64,000 nt of DNA from Erinaceus europaeus (Eukaryota; Chordata; Mammalia; Eulipotyphla; Erinaceidae): the NCBI RefSeq assembly GCF_950295315.1, contig NC_080171.1, positions 114,509,064-114,573,063 on the forward strand, read 5' to 3'. Positions 21,934 to 33,869 of this stretch are shown here, one piece after another. A program made the position numbers and the translations under genes. Every line of letters starts with the position of its first letter. Positions within the stretch are counted from its first letter, which is position 1. Below the pieces are notes generated by a model, which had not been told where the DNA came from, made no database searches, and saw only the letters and a list, made by a program, of their open reading frames with translations.

Positions 21934-24900
21934 TCAGAGTGAGATCATCCCATATTCATCCTTCTGTTTCTGACTTATTTCACTCAACATGATTTTTTCA
22001 AGGTCCATCCAAGATCGGGTGAAAACGGTGAAGTCACCATTTTTTACAGCTGAGTAGTATTCCATTGTGTATATAGACCACAACTTGCTCAGCCACTCAT
22101 CTGTTGTTGGACACCTGGGTTGCTTCCAGGTTTTGGCTATTACAAATTGTGATGCCAAGAACATATGTGTACACAGATCTTTTTGGATGGATGTGTTGGG
22201 TTACTTAGGATATATCCCCAGGAGAGGAATTGCAGGGTTATAGGGTAGGTCCATTTCTAGCCTTCTGAGAGTTCTCCAGACTGTTTTCCACAGAGGTTGG
22301 ACCAATTGACATTCCCACCAGCAGTGCAGGAGGGTTCCTTTGACCCCACACCCTCTCCAGCATTTGCTGCTGTTACCTTTTCTGATGTATGACATTCTCA
22401 CAGGAGTGAAGTGATATCTCATTGTTGTCTTGATTTGCATTTCTCTGACAATCAGAGACTTGGAGCATTTTTTCATGTGTTTCTCAGCCTTTTGGATCTC
22501 TTCTGTGGTGAATAGTCTGTCCAAGTCCTCCCCCCATTTTTGGATGGGGTTATTTGTTGTCTTGTTGTTGAGTCTGGCAAGCTCTTTATATATGTTGGTT
22601 ATTAAACTCTTATCTGATGTATGGCATGTAAAGATCTTCTCCCATTCTGTGAGGGGTCTCTTGGTTTGGGTAGTGGTTTCTTTTGCTGTGAAGAAGCTTT
22701 TTAATTTGATGTAGTCCCATAGGTTTATACTTGCCCTAGTCTTCTTTGTAATTGGATTCGTTTCATTGAAAATGTCTTTAAAATTTATGCAGAAAAGAGT
22801 TCTGCCAATATTTTCCTCTAAGTTTTTGATAGTTTGTGGTCTAACATCCAAGTCCTTGATCCACTTGGAATTTACTTTTGTATTCGGTGAAATACAGTGA
22901 TTCAGTTTCATTCTTGGGCATGTTTCAACCCATTGTTTCCAACACCACTTGTTGAAGAGACTCTGCTTTCCCCATGTAATAGTCTGGGCCCCTTTGTCAA
23001 AGATTAGGCGTCCATAGATATGGGGCCTCATTTCTGGGCTCTCAATTCTATTCCACTGGTCAGTGTGTCTGTTCATGTTCCAGTACCAAGCAGTTTTGAT
23101 GACAATGGCCCTACAATACACTTTGAGATCTGGGAGTGTGATGCCTCCAGTTCTGTTCTTTTTTCAAAAATTGTTTTGGCAATTCTAGGTCTTTTCTGGT
23201 TCCAGATAAACATTTGTAGCATTTTTTCTATTTTCCAAAAAAATGTGCTTGGGATCTTGATAGAGATAGCATTAAATTTATAGATGGCTCTGGGTAATAT
23301 ATTCATTTTGATGATGTTAATTCTTCCAACCCATGAACATGGAATGTCTTTCTACTTCTTTGTGTCTTTTTCAATTTCTTTGAGTAGTGACTCATAATTT
23401 TCAGTATACAAGTCTTTCACTTCTTTGGTTAGGTTTACTCCTAGATATTTTATTGTTTTTGTTGCTATAGTAAAAGGAATTGATTTCTGGATTTCAATTT
23501 CTTCTAACTTAGTGTTTGCATAGAGGAATGCCACTGACTTTTGAATGTTAATTTTGTAGCCTGACACCTTACTGTATTGCCTGATGATTTCCAAAAGCTT
23601 CTTGCTGGATTCCTTAGGTTTTTCCATATATACTATCATGTCATCTGCAAATAAGGAGAGTTTGACTTCTTCTCTTCCAATCTGTATGCCTTTAATTCCT
23701 TGCTCCTGCCTGATTGCTATGGCAAGAACTTCCAACACTATGTTGAATAGTAATGGTGATAGTGGGCAGCCCTGTCTAGTACCTGATCTGAGTGGAAATG
23801 CTTCCAGTTTTTCACCATTGAGTATGATGTTGGCTGTAGGTTTGCTATATATAGACTCACTATCTTCAGGAATTTTCCATCTATTCCCTTTTTTTGTAGT
23901 GTTTTGATCATAAAGGGATGTTGGATTTTGTCAAAGGCTTTCTCTGCATCTATTGATATGACCATGTGGTTTTTGGTCTTGCTTTTTTTGATGTGGTGGA
24001 TCACACTGATTGATTTACATATATTAAACCAACCTTGCATGCCTGGGATAAACCCCACTTGATCATGATGAACAATCTTTTTGATATACTGCTGTATCCG
24101 GTTGGCTAGAATTTTGTTCAATATTTTCGCATCTATGTTCATCAGAGATATTGGTCTGTAGTTTTCTTTTTTGGTTGTGTCCCTGTCTGCTTTTGGTATC
24201 AGGGTGATGTTGGCTTCATAGAAGCTGGCAGGGAGTATTCCAGTGTCTTTAATCTTCTGGAAGACTTTTATAAGTAGAGGTATTAGTTCTTCTTTGAAGG
24301 TTTTGTAGAATTCATTTGCAAAGCTATCTTGTCCAGGACTTTTATTTTTGGGGAGATTTTTGATAACTGTTTCAATTTAATTAGCTGTGATGGGCCTGTT
24401 CAAGTTATCCACTTCCTCTTTACTTAGTTTTGGAAGTTGGTAGGTATCTAGGAAATCGTCCATTTCTTCCAGGTTCTCTAGCTTGGTGGCATATAGTTGT
24501 TCATAGAAGCCTCGCATGATATGTTGAATTTCTGCAGTGTCTGTTGTGATATCTCCTCTTTCATTTACTATCCGATTTATTTGGGTCTTCTCCCTTTTTT
24601 GTTTTGTGAGTCTGGCTAAAGGTTTGTCGATTTTGTTTACTCTTTTGAAGAACCAACATTTACTTTCGTTGATCTTTTGTATGGTTTTCCTATTCTCAAT
24701 GTTATTGATTTCTGCCCTAACTTTAGTGATTTCTGTCCTTCTGGTTGCTTTAGGGTTCCTTTGTTGTTCTTCTTCTAGGTCTTTAAGATGTGCAATCAGG
24801 CTGTTTATTTGTGCCTTTTCTTGTTTCCTAATGTGTGCTTGTATAGCTATGAACTTCCCTCTTAGGACTGCTTTAGCTGTGTCCCAAATGTTTTGATAGC

Positions 24901-25738
24901 TTGCGTCTTCATTTTCATTGAACTCTCGAAACATTTTGATTTCTTCCTTGATTTCCTCTTTGACTCAGAAGTTGTTAGGAAGTGTACTGTTGAGCTTCCA
25001 CATTTTGGCACTGTTATCAATCTTTTGTTGATTGTTAAGTGTTACTTTAATTCCACTGTGGTCTGAGAAGATGCTTGGGATGATTTCAATGCTCTTGAAT
25101 TGGCTGATGCTGTCTTTGTGGCCTAACATATGGTCTATCCTTGAGAATGACCCATGTGGATTTGAGTAAAATGTGTATTCCAGTTTCTTGGGATGAATGA
25201 CTCTGAAAATGTCCAATAGTTCTAGTTTATCTATCTCTTCATTTAGCTCCCTTATGTCTTTATTGATTTTCTGCCTGGATGATCTTTCAAGTTGAGAGAG
25301 TGGGGTGTTGAAGTCCCCTACTATGATTGTGTTACTGTTAATATATTGCTGTAGCTCTTTCAGTAGAAGTTTGATGTATTTAGATGGCTTCTCATTGGGT
25401 GCATAGATGTTAATAATTGTTAAGTCCTCTTGATTGACTGATCCTCTGAGCATTAAGTAGTGTCCATTCCTATCTTTTTTAATCGTATCTATTTTAAAGT
25501 CTATCATGTCAGATATGAGAATAGCTGCTCCTACCCTTTTTTGTGGGCCATTGTCTTGATAGTTTTCCATCCTTTCACTTTAAGTCTGTGTTTGTCTTGT
25601 TGAGTTAGGTGGGTTTCCTGTAGACAGCATATTGTTAGGTTGTGTTTTCTGATCCATTCCTACTCTGTGTCTTTTAATAGGTGAATTCAGGCCATTGACA
25701 TTTATTGATATCAAAGATTGAAGATATATCAACGCCAT
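21934..25738 (-). pseudogene. L1-2 ORF2 (endonuclease/reverse transcriptase, interrupted)
   Basis: ORF2 starts at ATG 25738 (MALIYLQS) and ends at TGA 21934-21936. Endonuclease, Z, reverse transcriptase (FADDM) and C-terminal cysteine motifs are all recognisable. Breaks shared with L1-1 are TGA 24965-24967, TAA 24377-24379 and TAG 23352-23354. Private changes include a small deletion near 25660 close to the endonuclease start, a frameshift in the KRTELEAS segment near 23165, a frameshift near 23740, and TAA 22201-22203. Confidence 0.92.
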
Positions 25739-25794
25739 TCTTGTAGAGTTTTAGAGTGTTTTGATATATGTCCTATTTGTGGTGGTCTGGTTGT

Positions 25795-26768
25795 TTATAG
25801 AAGACCTTTCAGAACTTCTTTCAGGGCAGGCTTGGTGATGGTTGATTCCTTCAACTGTTGCTTGTCTGAGAAGGTTTTGATGCCTCCATCTAGTCTGAAT
25901 GACAGTCTAGCAGTATATAGTATTCTTGGCTGAAAGCCTTTCTCATTGAGCACTCGACAGATATCTTGCCATTCTCTTCTGGCCTGTAGTATTTGTATGG
26001 AGAAGTCTGCTGCTAATCTTATGGGTTTTCCTTTGTAGGTGACTCTTTGGTTTTCTCTTGCAGCATTCAGGATCCTTTCTTTATCCTTATTCCTTTCCAT
26101 TCTAAGTATGATATGTCTTGGTGTCTTTAGGTCTGGGTTAATTCTGTTTGAGACCCTCTGGGCTTCTTGAATCTTTATGTCTTTGATGTTGTCTAGACTA
26201 GAGAAGTTTTCAGCTACTACGGCCTGGAAAATGCTTTCTTCCTCTCCTTCTCTTTCTTCCTCTGGTATGCCAATAATGCGTATATTGTTTCTTTTGAAGT
26301 CATCCCATAGGACTCTGTTGTTGTTTTCAGCATCTCTTAATCTCTTTTTGAGATCTCTTACTTCCTTTTTAGTTGTCTCTAATTCATCCTCTATCTTGCT
26401 AATTCTGTCTTTGCCTCATTGATTCTATTCTCTCTGCCCTCTACTGTTTTCTGGAGTTCATCTATTTTGTTGCCCTGCTCTGATACTGTTTTAGCTTGTT
26501 CAGCTAGTTGCATTCTTAGCTCAGTGATTTCAGCTTTCAGCTCTCTAATAACCATGAGATAATTAGTATTTTCTTCCATATTCTCATTTGTTGTTCCTGC
26601 ATTTCTGATTACAATTTTTTCAAATTCTTTACTCACTCCTGTTATTATTTCCTTAGTTAATGTTTGGATGTTGAACTCGTTATTCTGTGCTTCACCCTCT
26701 GGAGGACTTTTAGCTGGACTCTTGTCCTGGTTCGATTCTCCAATATTTTTTCTTGTTGTTTTAACCAT
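25795..26768 (-). pseudogene. L1-2 ORF1 (frameshifted)
   Basis: ORF1 begins MVKTTRKNIG at 26768. The coiled coil runs to a frameshift with stop at 26391-26393, at the same spot as in L1-1. The C-terminal RNA-binding part ends at 25795. Confidence 0.9.
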
Positions 26769-27181
26769 TTTATATATTATGTTATGAGTTCCCTTTATCA
26801 GTACTTTTCAAATTATTGATCACTATTGCCTGGATTGACTTGTGTCTAAGTAAGTTAATTAAAGGGTTCACAGTGGTGGAAGTTAACAGTTATTTCAATC
26901 CCTGAGTTGGAGCTCAGTGGTTTAAAAGCCTCTTTCTTTTTTTTTTTTTTTTCCTTCCCTGTAGGCTATGGGAGCCTGAGGGTTTTTAAACTATCAATAG
27001 GCTTCTTAGCTTAATCACTGACTCCTGACCAAGAGATAAAGCAGGGTGTGGCAGAGATAATCCAGTGGTTATGCAAAGAGACTTTCACAGCCCCTCAGCT
27101 ATGCCACCGAGGTATAGGTCTTCTGAGTTTCCTAGTTAGATCTCTGTCCCCTGGTGTCCCTTCCTGTCGCTGCTCCAGATT

Positions 27182-27384
27182 CTGAGGGCAGTAGCAATGG
27201 AGACTCAGAGTTGCACTTGGGGAGTCTCTGGGGAGTCCTCTCCTCCCTTAAGCTGTCCCCTTGTTGGTGGAGCAAACTGGAGGTGGTGTCTCAATTGAGA
27301 AACTGCTGAACTGTTAGCAGTCACTTAATCTCTCCTTAGGCCCCTCTCTCCTCTCTGTCACCAGCCACACGTGTTTGTACTTAC
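27182..27384 (-). other. Spliceosomal-type intron inside the L1-2 5' UTR
   Basis: Read on the minus strand the segment begins GTAAGTAC at 27384, a perfect donor, and ends CTACTGCCCTCAG at 27182. L1-1 lacks exactly these 203 bases. A TGCTAAC branch-point-like motif lies inside but is far from the acceptor. Confidence 0.82.
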
Positions 27385-28222
27385 CGGTGATTTAGTGGGT
27401 TTCTGTGGTCATTCTAGTCCTGTCTTGTTTCAGTCCCGGGTGGTTTCCTTTGGTATTCCTAGTTGATCCAGGAGAGGAGAGGAGAGAAAGCGATCTGCTG
27501 CTCGTAGCTCCGCCTCCAGAAGTCGAATCCCTGGGGTTGTTTGTTTTTGTTGTTGCTGCTGCTGTTGCTGAGCTTGGTGAGCTCTTTGTATAGTTAGTTA
27601 TTAACCTTTTGTCCAATGTATGGCATAAAAAGATCTCACATTTCATAAGGAGTCTCTCTATTTGAGTAGTGTTTTTTGTTGTTATTGTTGTTGTTGTTGT
27701 GCTGAAGCTTTTCAATTTGATGTAATCCCATTGTTTTTTATTTGTTTGTTTGCTTGTTTGTTTTCATTTTCCTTGCACATGGACTTGAGTCATTGAAGCC
27801 ACCTTTAAAACATAGGCTGAAGAGTTCTGCCAATGATTTCCTCTAAATATTTGATGGTTTCTGGTTTAATATCCAATTCCTTGACCAATCATTGTTAAGT
27901 GAGATAAACCAGAAAGAGAAGCAAAATGTGGGATGATCTCACTCATGGGCAGAACTTAAGAAATAAGAACAGGAAAAGGAAACAGAAAAACTTGGACTAC
28001 TTTGGTGTATCGCACCAAGATAAAGGACTCTGAGGAAGGAGGACAGGGGAAGGGGTGAGATGGGGATAGAGGGGCTTCAGGTCATCGGACATGATGACAA
28101 AAAAGGACTTAATCTGGGGGTGAGAGTGTTTTGCAGAAACTTATCATGGTGAGATGGGAAATTGTACCTATGTGCCAACAACTGTACTGTAAACTGTTAA
28201 CCTCCCAATTTAAACAGAAAAG

Positions 28223-29720
28223 TAAAATTAAAAAGAAGGGGTCACTTGGACAACAGAGACCCATGCAGGGAGAAAGCTGTGTGAAGGTGAAGTAGAGGGA
28301 GAGGCCTAAAACACTCCCTTATGGCCCCAGAAAGAACCAGTGCTGACATACACTGTGATCTCAGATTTCAGCCTCTAGAAATGGTGAAATTAGTCCTATT
28401 ACTTCAGTTGCTCCACTGTGGGGTTTTTGTTGTAGTGGTCTGAGCAAACTGTTCCAGCTATAGTGGTCAAGCCACTAGCTCCTCCCCCACCCCAGTTCAG
28501 AGCTCAGCTTCTGTCAGGGAGGGTCCCACACTGCAGCTCTGTAGGCTCATAGACAGGACATTCACACACAGACACGTGCACACCACCACCTCCACATGTG
28601 TCTATGGAAACATGCCCCAGAGACATTCTTGAACGCATGCCTTGTGTGCACAGATACCTGTGTGCTGGCATGTACACGCGTGATCACACACCATGTGCAG
28701 GCATCATGCTGAACGCTGTGCACTCACTTGCTCTGCCACCAGTGTCCTGAGCACCTCTAGGCTGATCCTGACCGTATTGCCTGGAGGAAATCAGCACTGG
28801 GAGCTGGGTATCGCCCAAACCTGCTGCTCTGAGCCCCCTGGGCTTATGCCCCAGTTTCTTCTGACATAGTCAGGACTGACACTTGCCACCATCATGTACT
28901 GAGTCTCCATTGTTAGGGCTCCACATTGGGTATCTTCAGTTTTCCCTTTAGAATCCCTGAGATGCCTGAGCTGAGTGCGGTGCAGGTGAGTCCACTTCAG
29001 GTGAACCAATGTCTCAGGTGAACTGTGCCCAGATGAGCAGATTCCAGGTGAGCTGTGTCTGCTGAAAGATTAGTCCAGGGCCAGAGATCCCCGAGACCTG
29101 AAGCTGCCACCATCCGGCAGCAAATGTCCCAGCACTGGAATAGAGGAGGTTCAGAGACTACAGAAGTTTGGAGAAATCCAATGTGCTTCACTCCTGGGTA
29201 TCATGGTCTGGTCACATGACTCTCTTGAAGCAGCCAACAAATAGGGCAACATAGACACAGGGACCCCCAGCCCAGGAGCTCCCTGCACCACTTAGTGACT
29301 GCCCAAGATAGGCAGGAATGGTCCCACAGGTAGTCTGCCTGCAGCCCACCTCCACCTGCCACACCTGATGACCCTCAGGAGCAGCCCCTCCTGAAGCTAC
29401 TATGTCATCATCTCCCTTTCTGTCTGGCCCTGACACTCTGGAGTCCCTGAGCAGGCAGGAACCATTACTGCCTTGCCACTGCTGTGGGCCAGTGACCGTG
29501 GCACACATGACTCCAGCTGACACCCAGGAACTGCTCTCAGACAGGTGAGCCTCGAAGAAGTCTTTGAAAATGACCCAGAGAAACCAGCAATGTGAAGCGC
29601 CCAGCTGCCCTGCCAGCCAGAATCATGGTCAGGACAAGCTGAACATGGAGGAGACAGCTGAATGCCACACCTTCCCTGTTTTCTCAGACACTCTCACAGT
29701 AGCTCTCACCTGCAGTTGTA
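28223..29720. other. Unique DNA without a gene call
   Basis: About 1.5 kb with no recognisable repeat. It includes a CA/TG-rich patch (28560-28720). Open frames are short and show no family motif. Confidence 0.5.
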
Positions 29721-29721
29721 G

Positions 29722-29880
29722 GTGAAAACAGAGAGGGGAAGAGGAAGACAGACACCTGCAGAACTGCTTCACCGCTTGTGAAGTGACAACACCCCTGCGG
29801 GTGGGGAGCTGGGGGCTCCTTGCTCAGGTCTTTGCTTCATACTATGTGCACTTAACCTGGTGCGCCACCGGCCAACCCCC
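29722..29880 (-). repeat. A-type SINE, tail missing
   Basis: Minus-strand A SINE (CACCTGCAGAACTGCTTCAC ... GGTGCGCCACCGGCC) lacking most of its tail. Confidence 0.75.
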
Positions 29881-30221
29881 AGCCTCGCTCCTGACATATA
29901 ATGGTGACCGAGTGAGCAAAGAAGGTGCCTGGCCACAGGCTGTCATGAATCCTGGCACAGGGGATAGATATTGTGGCCATCAGAGGCCCTTCATGGACCT
30001 CAGCTCCATGGTCTCTGTGTCCCACATGGGCTGTTCACAGTGAATTCACTGACTCATTTCCATCTCCCAGGACTGAGAACCACGAATGTCAAACAAGGTG
30101 AAACTGGCAGGGACAATGGGGAACCCACTGCAGTGCTCATTACCCGGATGTGGTTGGGGCTTGAGGGGTGGAGCCTGAAGGGTGATCATCTCTGCCCATC
30201 TACTGTCACCCCAGATCTTTA

Positions 30222-30346
30222 TGACTTTTTTTTTCCACAGAGCACTGCTTCCTGGCTTACTGTGGTGCAGGGAATTGAACCAGGGACCTTGGAGCATCAG
30301 GCAAGGAAGTTTTTTTCCATAACTGTTATGCTACTTCCCCTGCATC
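30222..30346 (-). repeat. C-type SINE
   Basis: Minus-strand C SINE with poly-T at left and GGTGCAGGGAATTGAACCAG over the B box. Confidence 0.8.
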
Positions 30347-30449
30347 TTGCCCCTTTGTTTGTGGTGGACATAAACCCTGAGAAGTGTGGGAGTGTCCCGG
30401 AAGATCATCAGACTAAACTATCACCCCTAAACTGTCTACTTTGACTATA

Positions 30450-30754
30450 GGGTTTTTTTGTTTTGTTTTGTTTTGGCTTGTTTTTTGCCTCCACTGAGGT
30501 TCATTGCTAGCACTACAGATGCACTGCTCCTTATGGTCATTTTATTGGATAGAACAGAGAGAAATTAAGAAGAGAGGGGGAGATAGAGAGGCAGGGAGAG
30601 AGAGCAAAAGATAGACACACCTGCAGACCTGCTTCACCGCTCGTGAAGCCAACCTGCTGCAGATGGGAAGTAGTGCTTGAACCAGGTACTTGTGTGGGTC
30701 CTTGCACCTAACACTATGTGTGCTTAACCGGATGCACCAGAGCCCGGCCCCCTT
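30450..30754 (-). repeat. A-type SINE with module F
   Basis: Minus-strand SINE; a GTTTT-rich tail, module F, then body and head. Flanks TTGACTATA and TTGACCATA look like its target-site duplication. Confidence 0.8.
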
Positions 30755-31317
30755 GACCATAAATTTGAGAGGACTCCTAACCAGTCTGTGCCAAAACTAT
30801 CCCCCAGGAGATAGGGATAACCTTCTGGGGGCTGTGGCATGTCAGTTGAGGGATTTCCCTGAAAATCATTGTCTCTGTTCTGCAGACACTGCCCACTTGG
30901 TGGGCAAGGTCATCCTGAGCTGAGCAGGAGATGCACGCAAGACCTGTGTATCCCAACTTCCAACCTGGGTTGATCATTTGCCCTGTCTTCTGGAGAAAGC
31001 TGCCCACTCTGGTGACACCAAGAAAGTAGTGAAAGTGCATCAAAGGATGCCTCTAGGGAGTCATGAGTCCACCACGCACCAAGCTATCTCCTCCCTGGCC
31101 ATTAACAGAGATGCCCACACTTCCATTTTGGTGTTGGGTGGTACTGCCCCCAACCAGTACTATGTCAGGCTCTTTTCCTGGGTGACAGTGAGTGTGACTA
31201 CAGTAATGCCAAGTCCTTGTCTATTCCCTCGCAAGTTGTATGAACCGCTGGGACTCTCTATCACAAGGCCCTGTATCATTTTTTTAATAGCATATACTCC
31301 TGGATTTTTGTTGTAGC
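30755..31317. other. Unique DNA without a gene call
   Basis: About 560 bp of non-repeat DNA. The two open frames (112 and 88 codons, opposite strands) match nothing I recognise. Confidence 0.45.
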
Positions 31318-31443
31318 CATTATTGTTTTTATCAGAGCATTGCTCAGCTCTGGTTTATGGTGGAGTAGGGAACTGAACCTGAGACCTTGAGCCTCAGGCA
31401 TGAAAGTCTTTTTGCAAAGCCATTATGCTGACCACCAGCCCCA
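31318..31443 (-). repeat. C-type SINE
   Basis: Minus-strand C SINE with GAGCATTGCTCAGCTCTGGT. Confidence 0.8.
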
Positions 31444-31496
31444 CATGCTGGAGAGGAAGAGGGGAGTGCTCAGACGCTGATTCTTGAAAAATCTTT

Positions 31497-31622
31497 TATG
31501 TATAAGATTTATGGGGTGCAGGGGGGATGGGATGGAACACAGACTTTTGATGGTGGGAATGGTGTTTATATCTACTCCTATTAATTTGTAGTTATATAAA
31601 TCACTAATTAATATGAGAGGGG
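31497..31622 (+). repeat. 3' module of family U
   Basis: GGGATGGGATGGAACACAGA, then GGTGGGAATGGTGTTTATAT and AT-rich TAAATCACTAATTAATATGA. It is the plus-strand form of the module at 7978-8112. Confidence 0.5.
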
Positions 31623-31727
31623 AAAAATTGATTGGGTGTCTCAAAGTTTTTAAAATACAGTCTGAGTCTTTTTAATACATAGGCTGAGTCTTTGATATGT
31701 TGACTCTCTTAAAAGCTTAGACCAGGG

Positions 31728-32020
31728 GAGTTGGGCTGTAGCGCAGCGGGTTAAGCGCAGGTGGCGCAAAGCACAAGGACCGGCGTAAGGATCCCGGTTC
31801 GAACCCCGGCTCCCCACCTGCAGGGGAGTCGCTTCACCGGCGGTGAAGCAGGTCTGCAGGTGTCTATCTTTCTCTCCTCCTCTCTGTCTTCCCCTCCTCT
31901 CTCCATTTCTCTCTGTCCTATCCAACAACAACGACAACAACAATAATAACTACAACAATAAAACAACAAGGGCAACAAAAGGGAATAAATAAATTAAACA
32001 AAATATTTAAAAATAAATAA
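31728..32020 (+). repeat. A-type ERI SINE
   Basis: Complete A SINE with 16-bp target-site duplication AAAAGCTTAGACCAGG on both sides (31713 and 32025). It is among the cleanest copies in the window. Confidence 0.95.
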
Positions 32021-32034
32021 ATAAAAAAAGCTTA

Positions 32035-33335
32035 GACCAGGGAGAACAGAAGCAACTGGTGGCACAGCTATATACAAATAATGTCAAAGGACATTATGGT
32101 GATGTTGTGTACGATACAGCAAATCCTAACAAAGGGATATTTCAAAGTTAACCCAACTGCCAAATAATTTGATTACAGCAATAACTATCTATTGCCTTCT
32201 TAAACCCTAAGACAGCAGGAACCTCCCGCTTCCTCTATAGAGCCTATATTTCCCCCAGTCCTGAAATCTCTAGGGTGGGGCTCACTTTCCTGCATGCTTC
32301 TCTCAATTCATACCAAATGATATTCCATCCACCGATCCCAACCTAATCAACACAAGGAGTACCACCTCAGCATGTTTCACTTCAGAGTGTGTCCAGAGAC
32401 GTCAGGCATGGAAAGTAAACCCTTCACCCTCATTACTCGGGTGAGACCTTTCCTTTCATGGTATTCTCTAATTCCATTCCAGGATGTTCACTTCCTAACA
32501 AAGTCCCAAAACCTAGATATAGACCAGGTCCCGTAAGATAGAGCATATGTTCACATGTATCCATAAATTAGGGCAAAATATATACCTGAAAGCAAAAATA
32601 CACAATAGTCCGTAGTGAGTCAGTATAAAGTTCCTAATGAAATAGTGTCTACTTAGACTTAGATACCCTACTCACCTACTTCCTATTACAGTTCTCTCAC
32701 TCACTCCAAAGCTACCCTTATCAAAGCAAGGACTGCAAAAGCTGAATAAGGGCAAGAGACTGGCATACTTTAACGATGACTCTTTAGTCACTATCAGGCC
32801 ACCCCATCAGCTGGGGCCCTATTCGGGGAGTCCTGAGATTCCCAGACAGACTTGATGGGCCCAGACCTCGAATAAATCCCTCTCTCCATTGTTACCAGTC
32901 ATCTCTATCAGGAACAATACAACAGACCCCTTTGTGGGCCCCCACAGGACCTTGCCCTCAATTTGGATCAATAGTGGTAGAGAATGTTCCCTTCTCCAAA
33001 AAGAGGATTGACAACATACTCTATGCTACACCTGAGGAAGATGGGTCCTGACATTGGGGCAGCTTGGAATGTTCCTACTCATGACCACAGAATGTGAGCT
33101 CAGATCTAAAGGGATGCAGAGGTCACAAAGGCTCCTTAGCTGAATATCGACCCCAGACCACATCAAATCGATGGGGTTTACAGTCAACAATATTTATACC
33201 CCTTTCCCATATTAAGGAGCTACTCTCTGCCCTGATCCAGCTTTCTGGTCCTTTTTCCAGCCATGACATCATCTCCCCAGACATAAGCTGGATCCACCGG
33301 CATATCAGATTTCAGGATCATGGGAAAAAAAAAAA
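32035..33335 (+). repeat. Long unclassified element ending in poly-A
   Basis: About 1.3 kb free of SINEs and L1, with even base composition and no long frame. It ends in GGGAAAAAAAAAAAC just before family U sequence. The A run suggests a retrocopied or retroelement origin, but I cannot name it. It may be the 5' part of the adjoining U copy. Confidence 0.35.
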
Positions 33336-33344
33336 CTAGTATAG

Positions 33345-33866
33345 CCACAGGCCCTTTGGAATATAACTAAACTATGCCAGCTAGCTATCTACAAAATGGA
33401 GGACCCCCAACACTTCATCTGCACTATTCCAGCCTTTAGGTCCATGATTGGTCAACAATTTGTTTAGCTTTATATGTTAATTCTCTTTTCGGCCACCAGG
33501 TTCCAGATGCTAGCATGATGCTGACCAGAATTCCCTGGACAGACAACCCCACCAATGTGTCCTGGAGTTGCACTTCCCCAGAGCCCTTCCCGACTAGGGA
33601 AAAAGAGAGGCAGGCTGGGTGTATGGATTGACCTGTCAACGCCCATGTTCAGCGGGGAAGCAATTACAGAAGCCAGACCTTCCACCTTCTGCATCCCACA
33701 ATGACCTTGGGTCCATTCTCCCAAGAATAGGAAAGCTATCAGGGGAGGGGATGGGATACAGAGTTCTGGTGGTGGGAACTGTGTGGAGTTGTACCCCTCT
33801 TATGCTATGGTTTAGTCAATGTTTCCTTTTTATAAATGAAAAAAATAATTTTTAAAAGATATATAT
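33345..33866 (+). repeat. Family U repeat, longest copy
   Basis: This copy contains the middle module (GGTTCCAGATGCTAGCATGA, CCCCACCAATGTGTCCTGGA, GCAATTACAGAAGCCAGACC). It also contains the 3' module (AGGGGAGGGGATGGGATACA, GTGGTGGGAACTGTGTGGAG) and ends TTTTTATAAATGAAAAAAAT. The same modules recur at 12021 (minus) and 33870. Confidence 0.65.
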
Positions 33867-33869
33867 ATA

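Larger units (their letters stand above)
21675..27531 (-). mobile_element. Near-full-length LINE-1, unspliced 5' UTR, dead ORFs (L1-2)
   Basis: This minus-strand L1 runs from its 5' end (CGACTTCTGGAGGCGGAGCT on the minus strand) at about 27531 to a poly-T (its A tail) at 21675. It contains the 5' UTR with an intact 203-bp GT-AG intron (27182-27384), ORF1, ORF2 and the 3' UTR. It is very similar to L1-1 and shares four ORF-breaking changes with it. It also has private damage, including TAA at 22201-22203. It is inserted in an older L1, with only TGGG (21671-21674 and 27532-27535) recognisable as target-site duplication. Confidence 0.95.
21215..28222 (+). mobile_element. Old L1 3' end with twin-priming inversion, split by a young L1
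   Basis: Left (21215-21674) and right (27532-27892) pieces together form one minus-oriented stretch of L1 ORF2 C-terminus; the join falls in the GGATGGG|GTTG region and reads continuously against the young L1. At about 27893 the orientation flips to plus, and the L1 end follows (GTTAAGTGAGATAAACCAGA, GGGATGATCTCACTC, then 3' UTR to about 28222). An inverted 5' segment followed by the 3' segment is the usual twin-priming product. The 21675-27531 L1 later landed in the inverted part. Confidence 0.8.

Noticed and set aside
21675..27531. Simple inverted duplication of the 2063-7715 L1 locus
   Set aside because: The flanks differ, the second copy lies within another L1, and only one copy keeps the 5' UTR intron.
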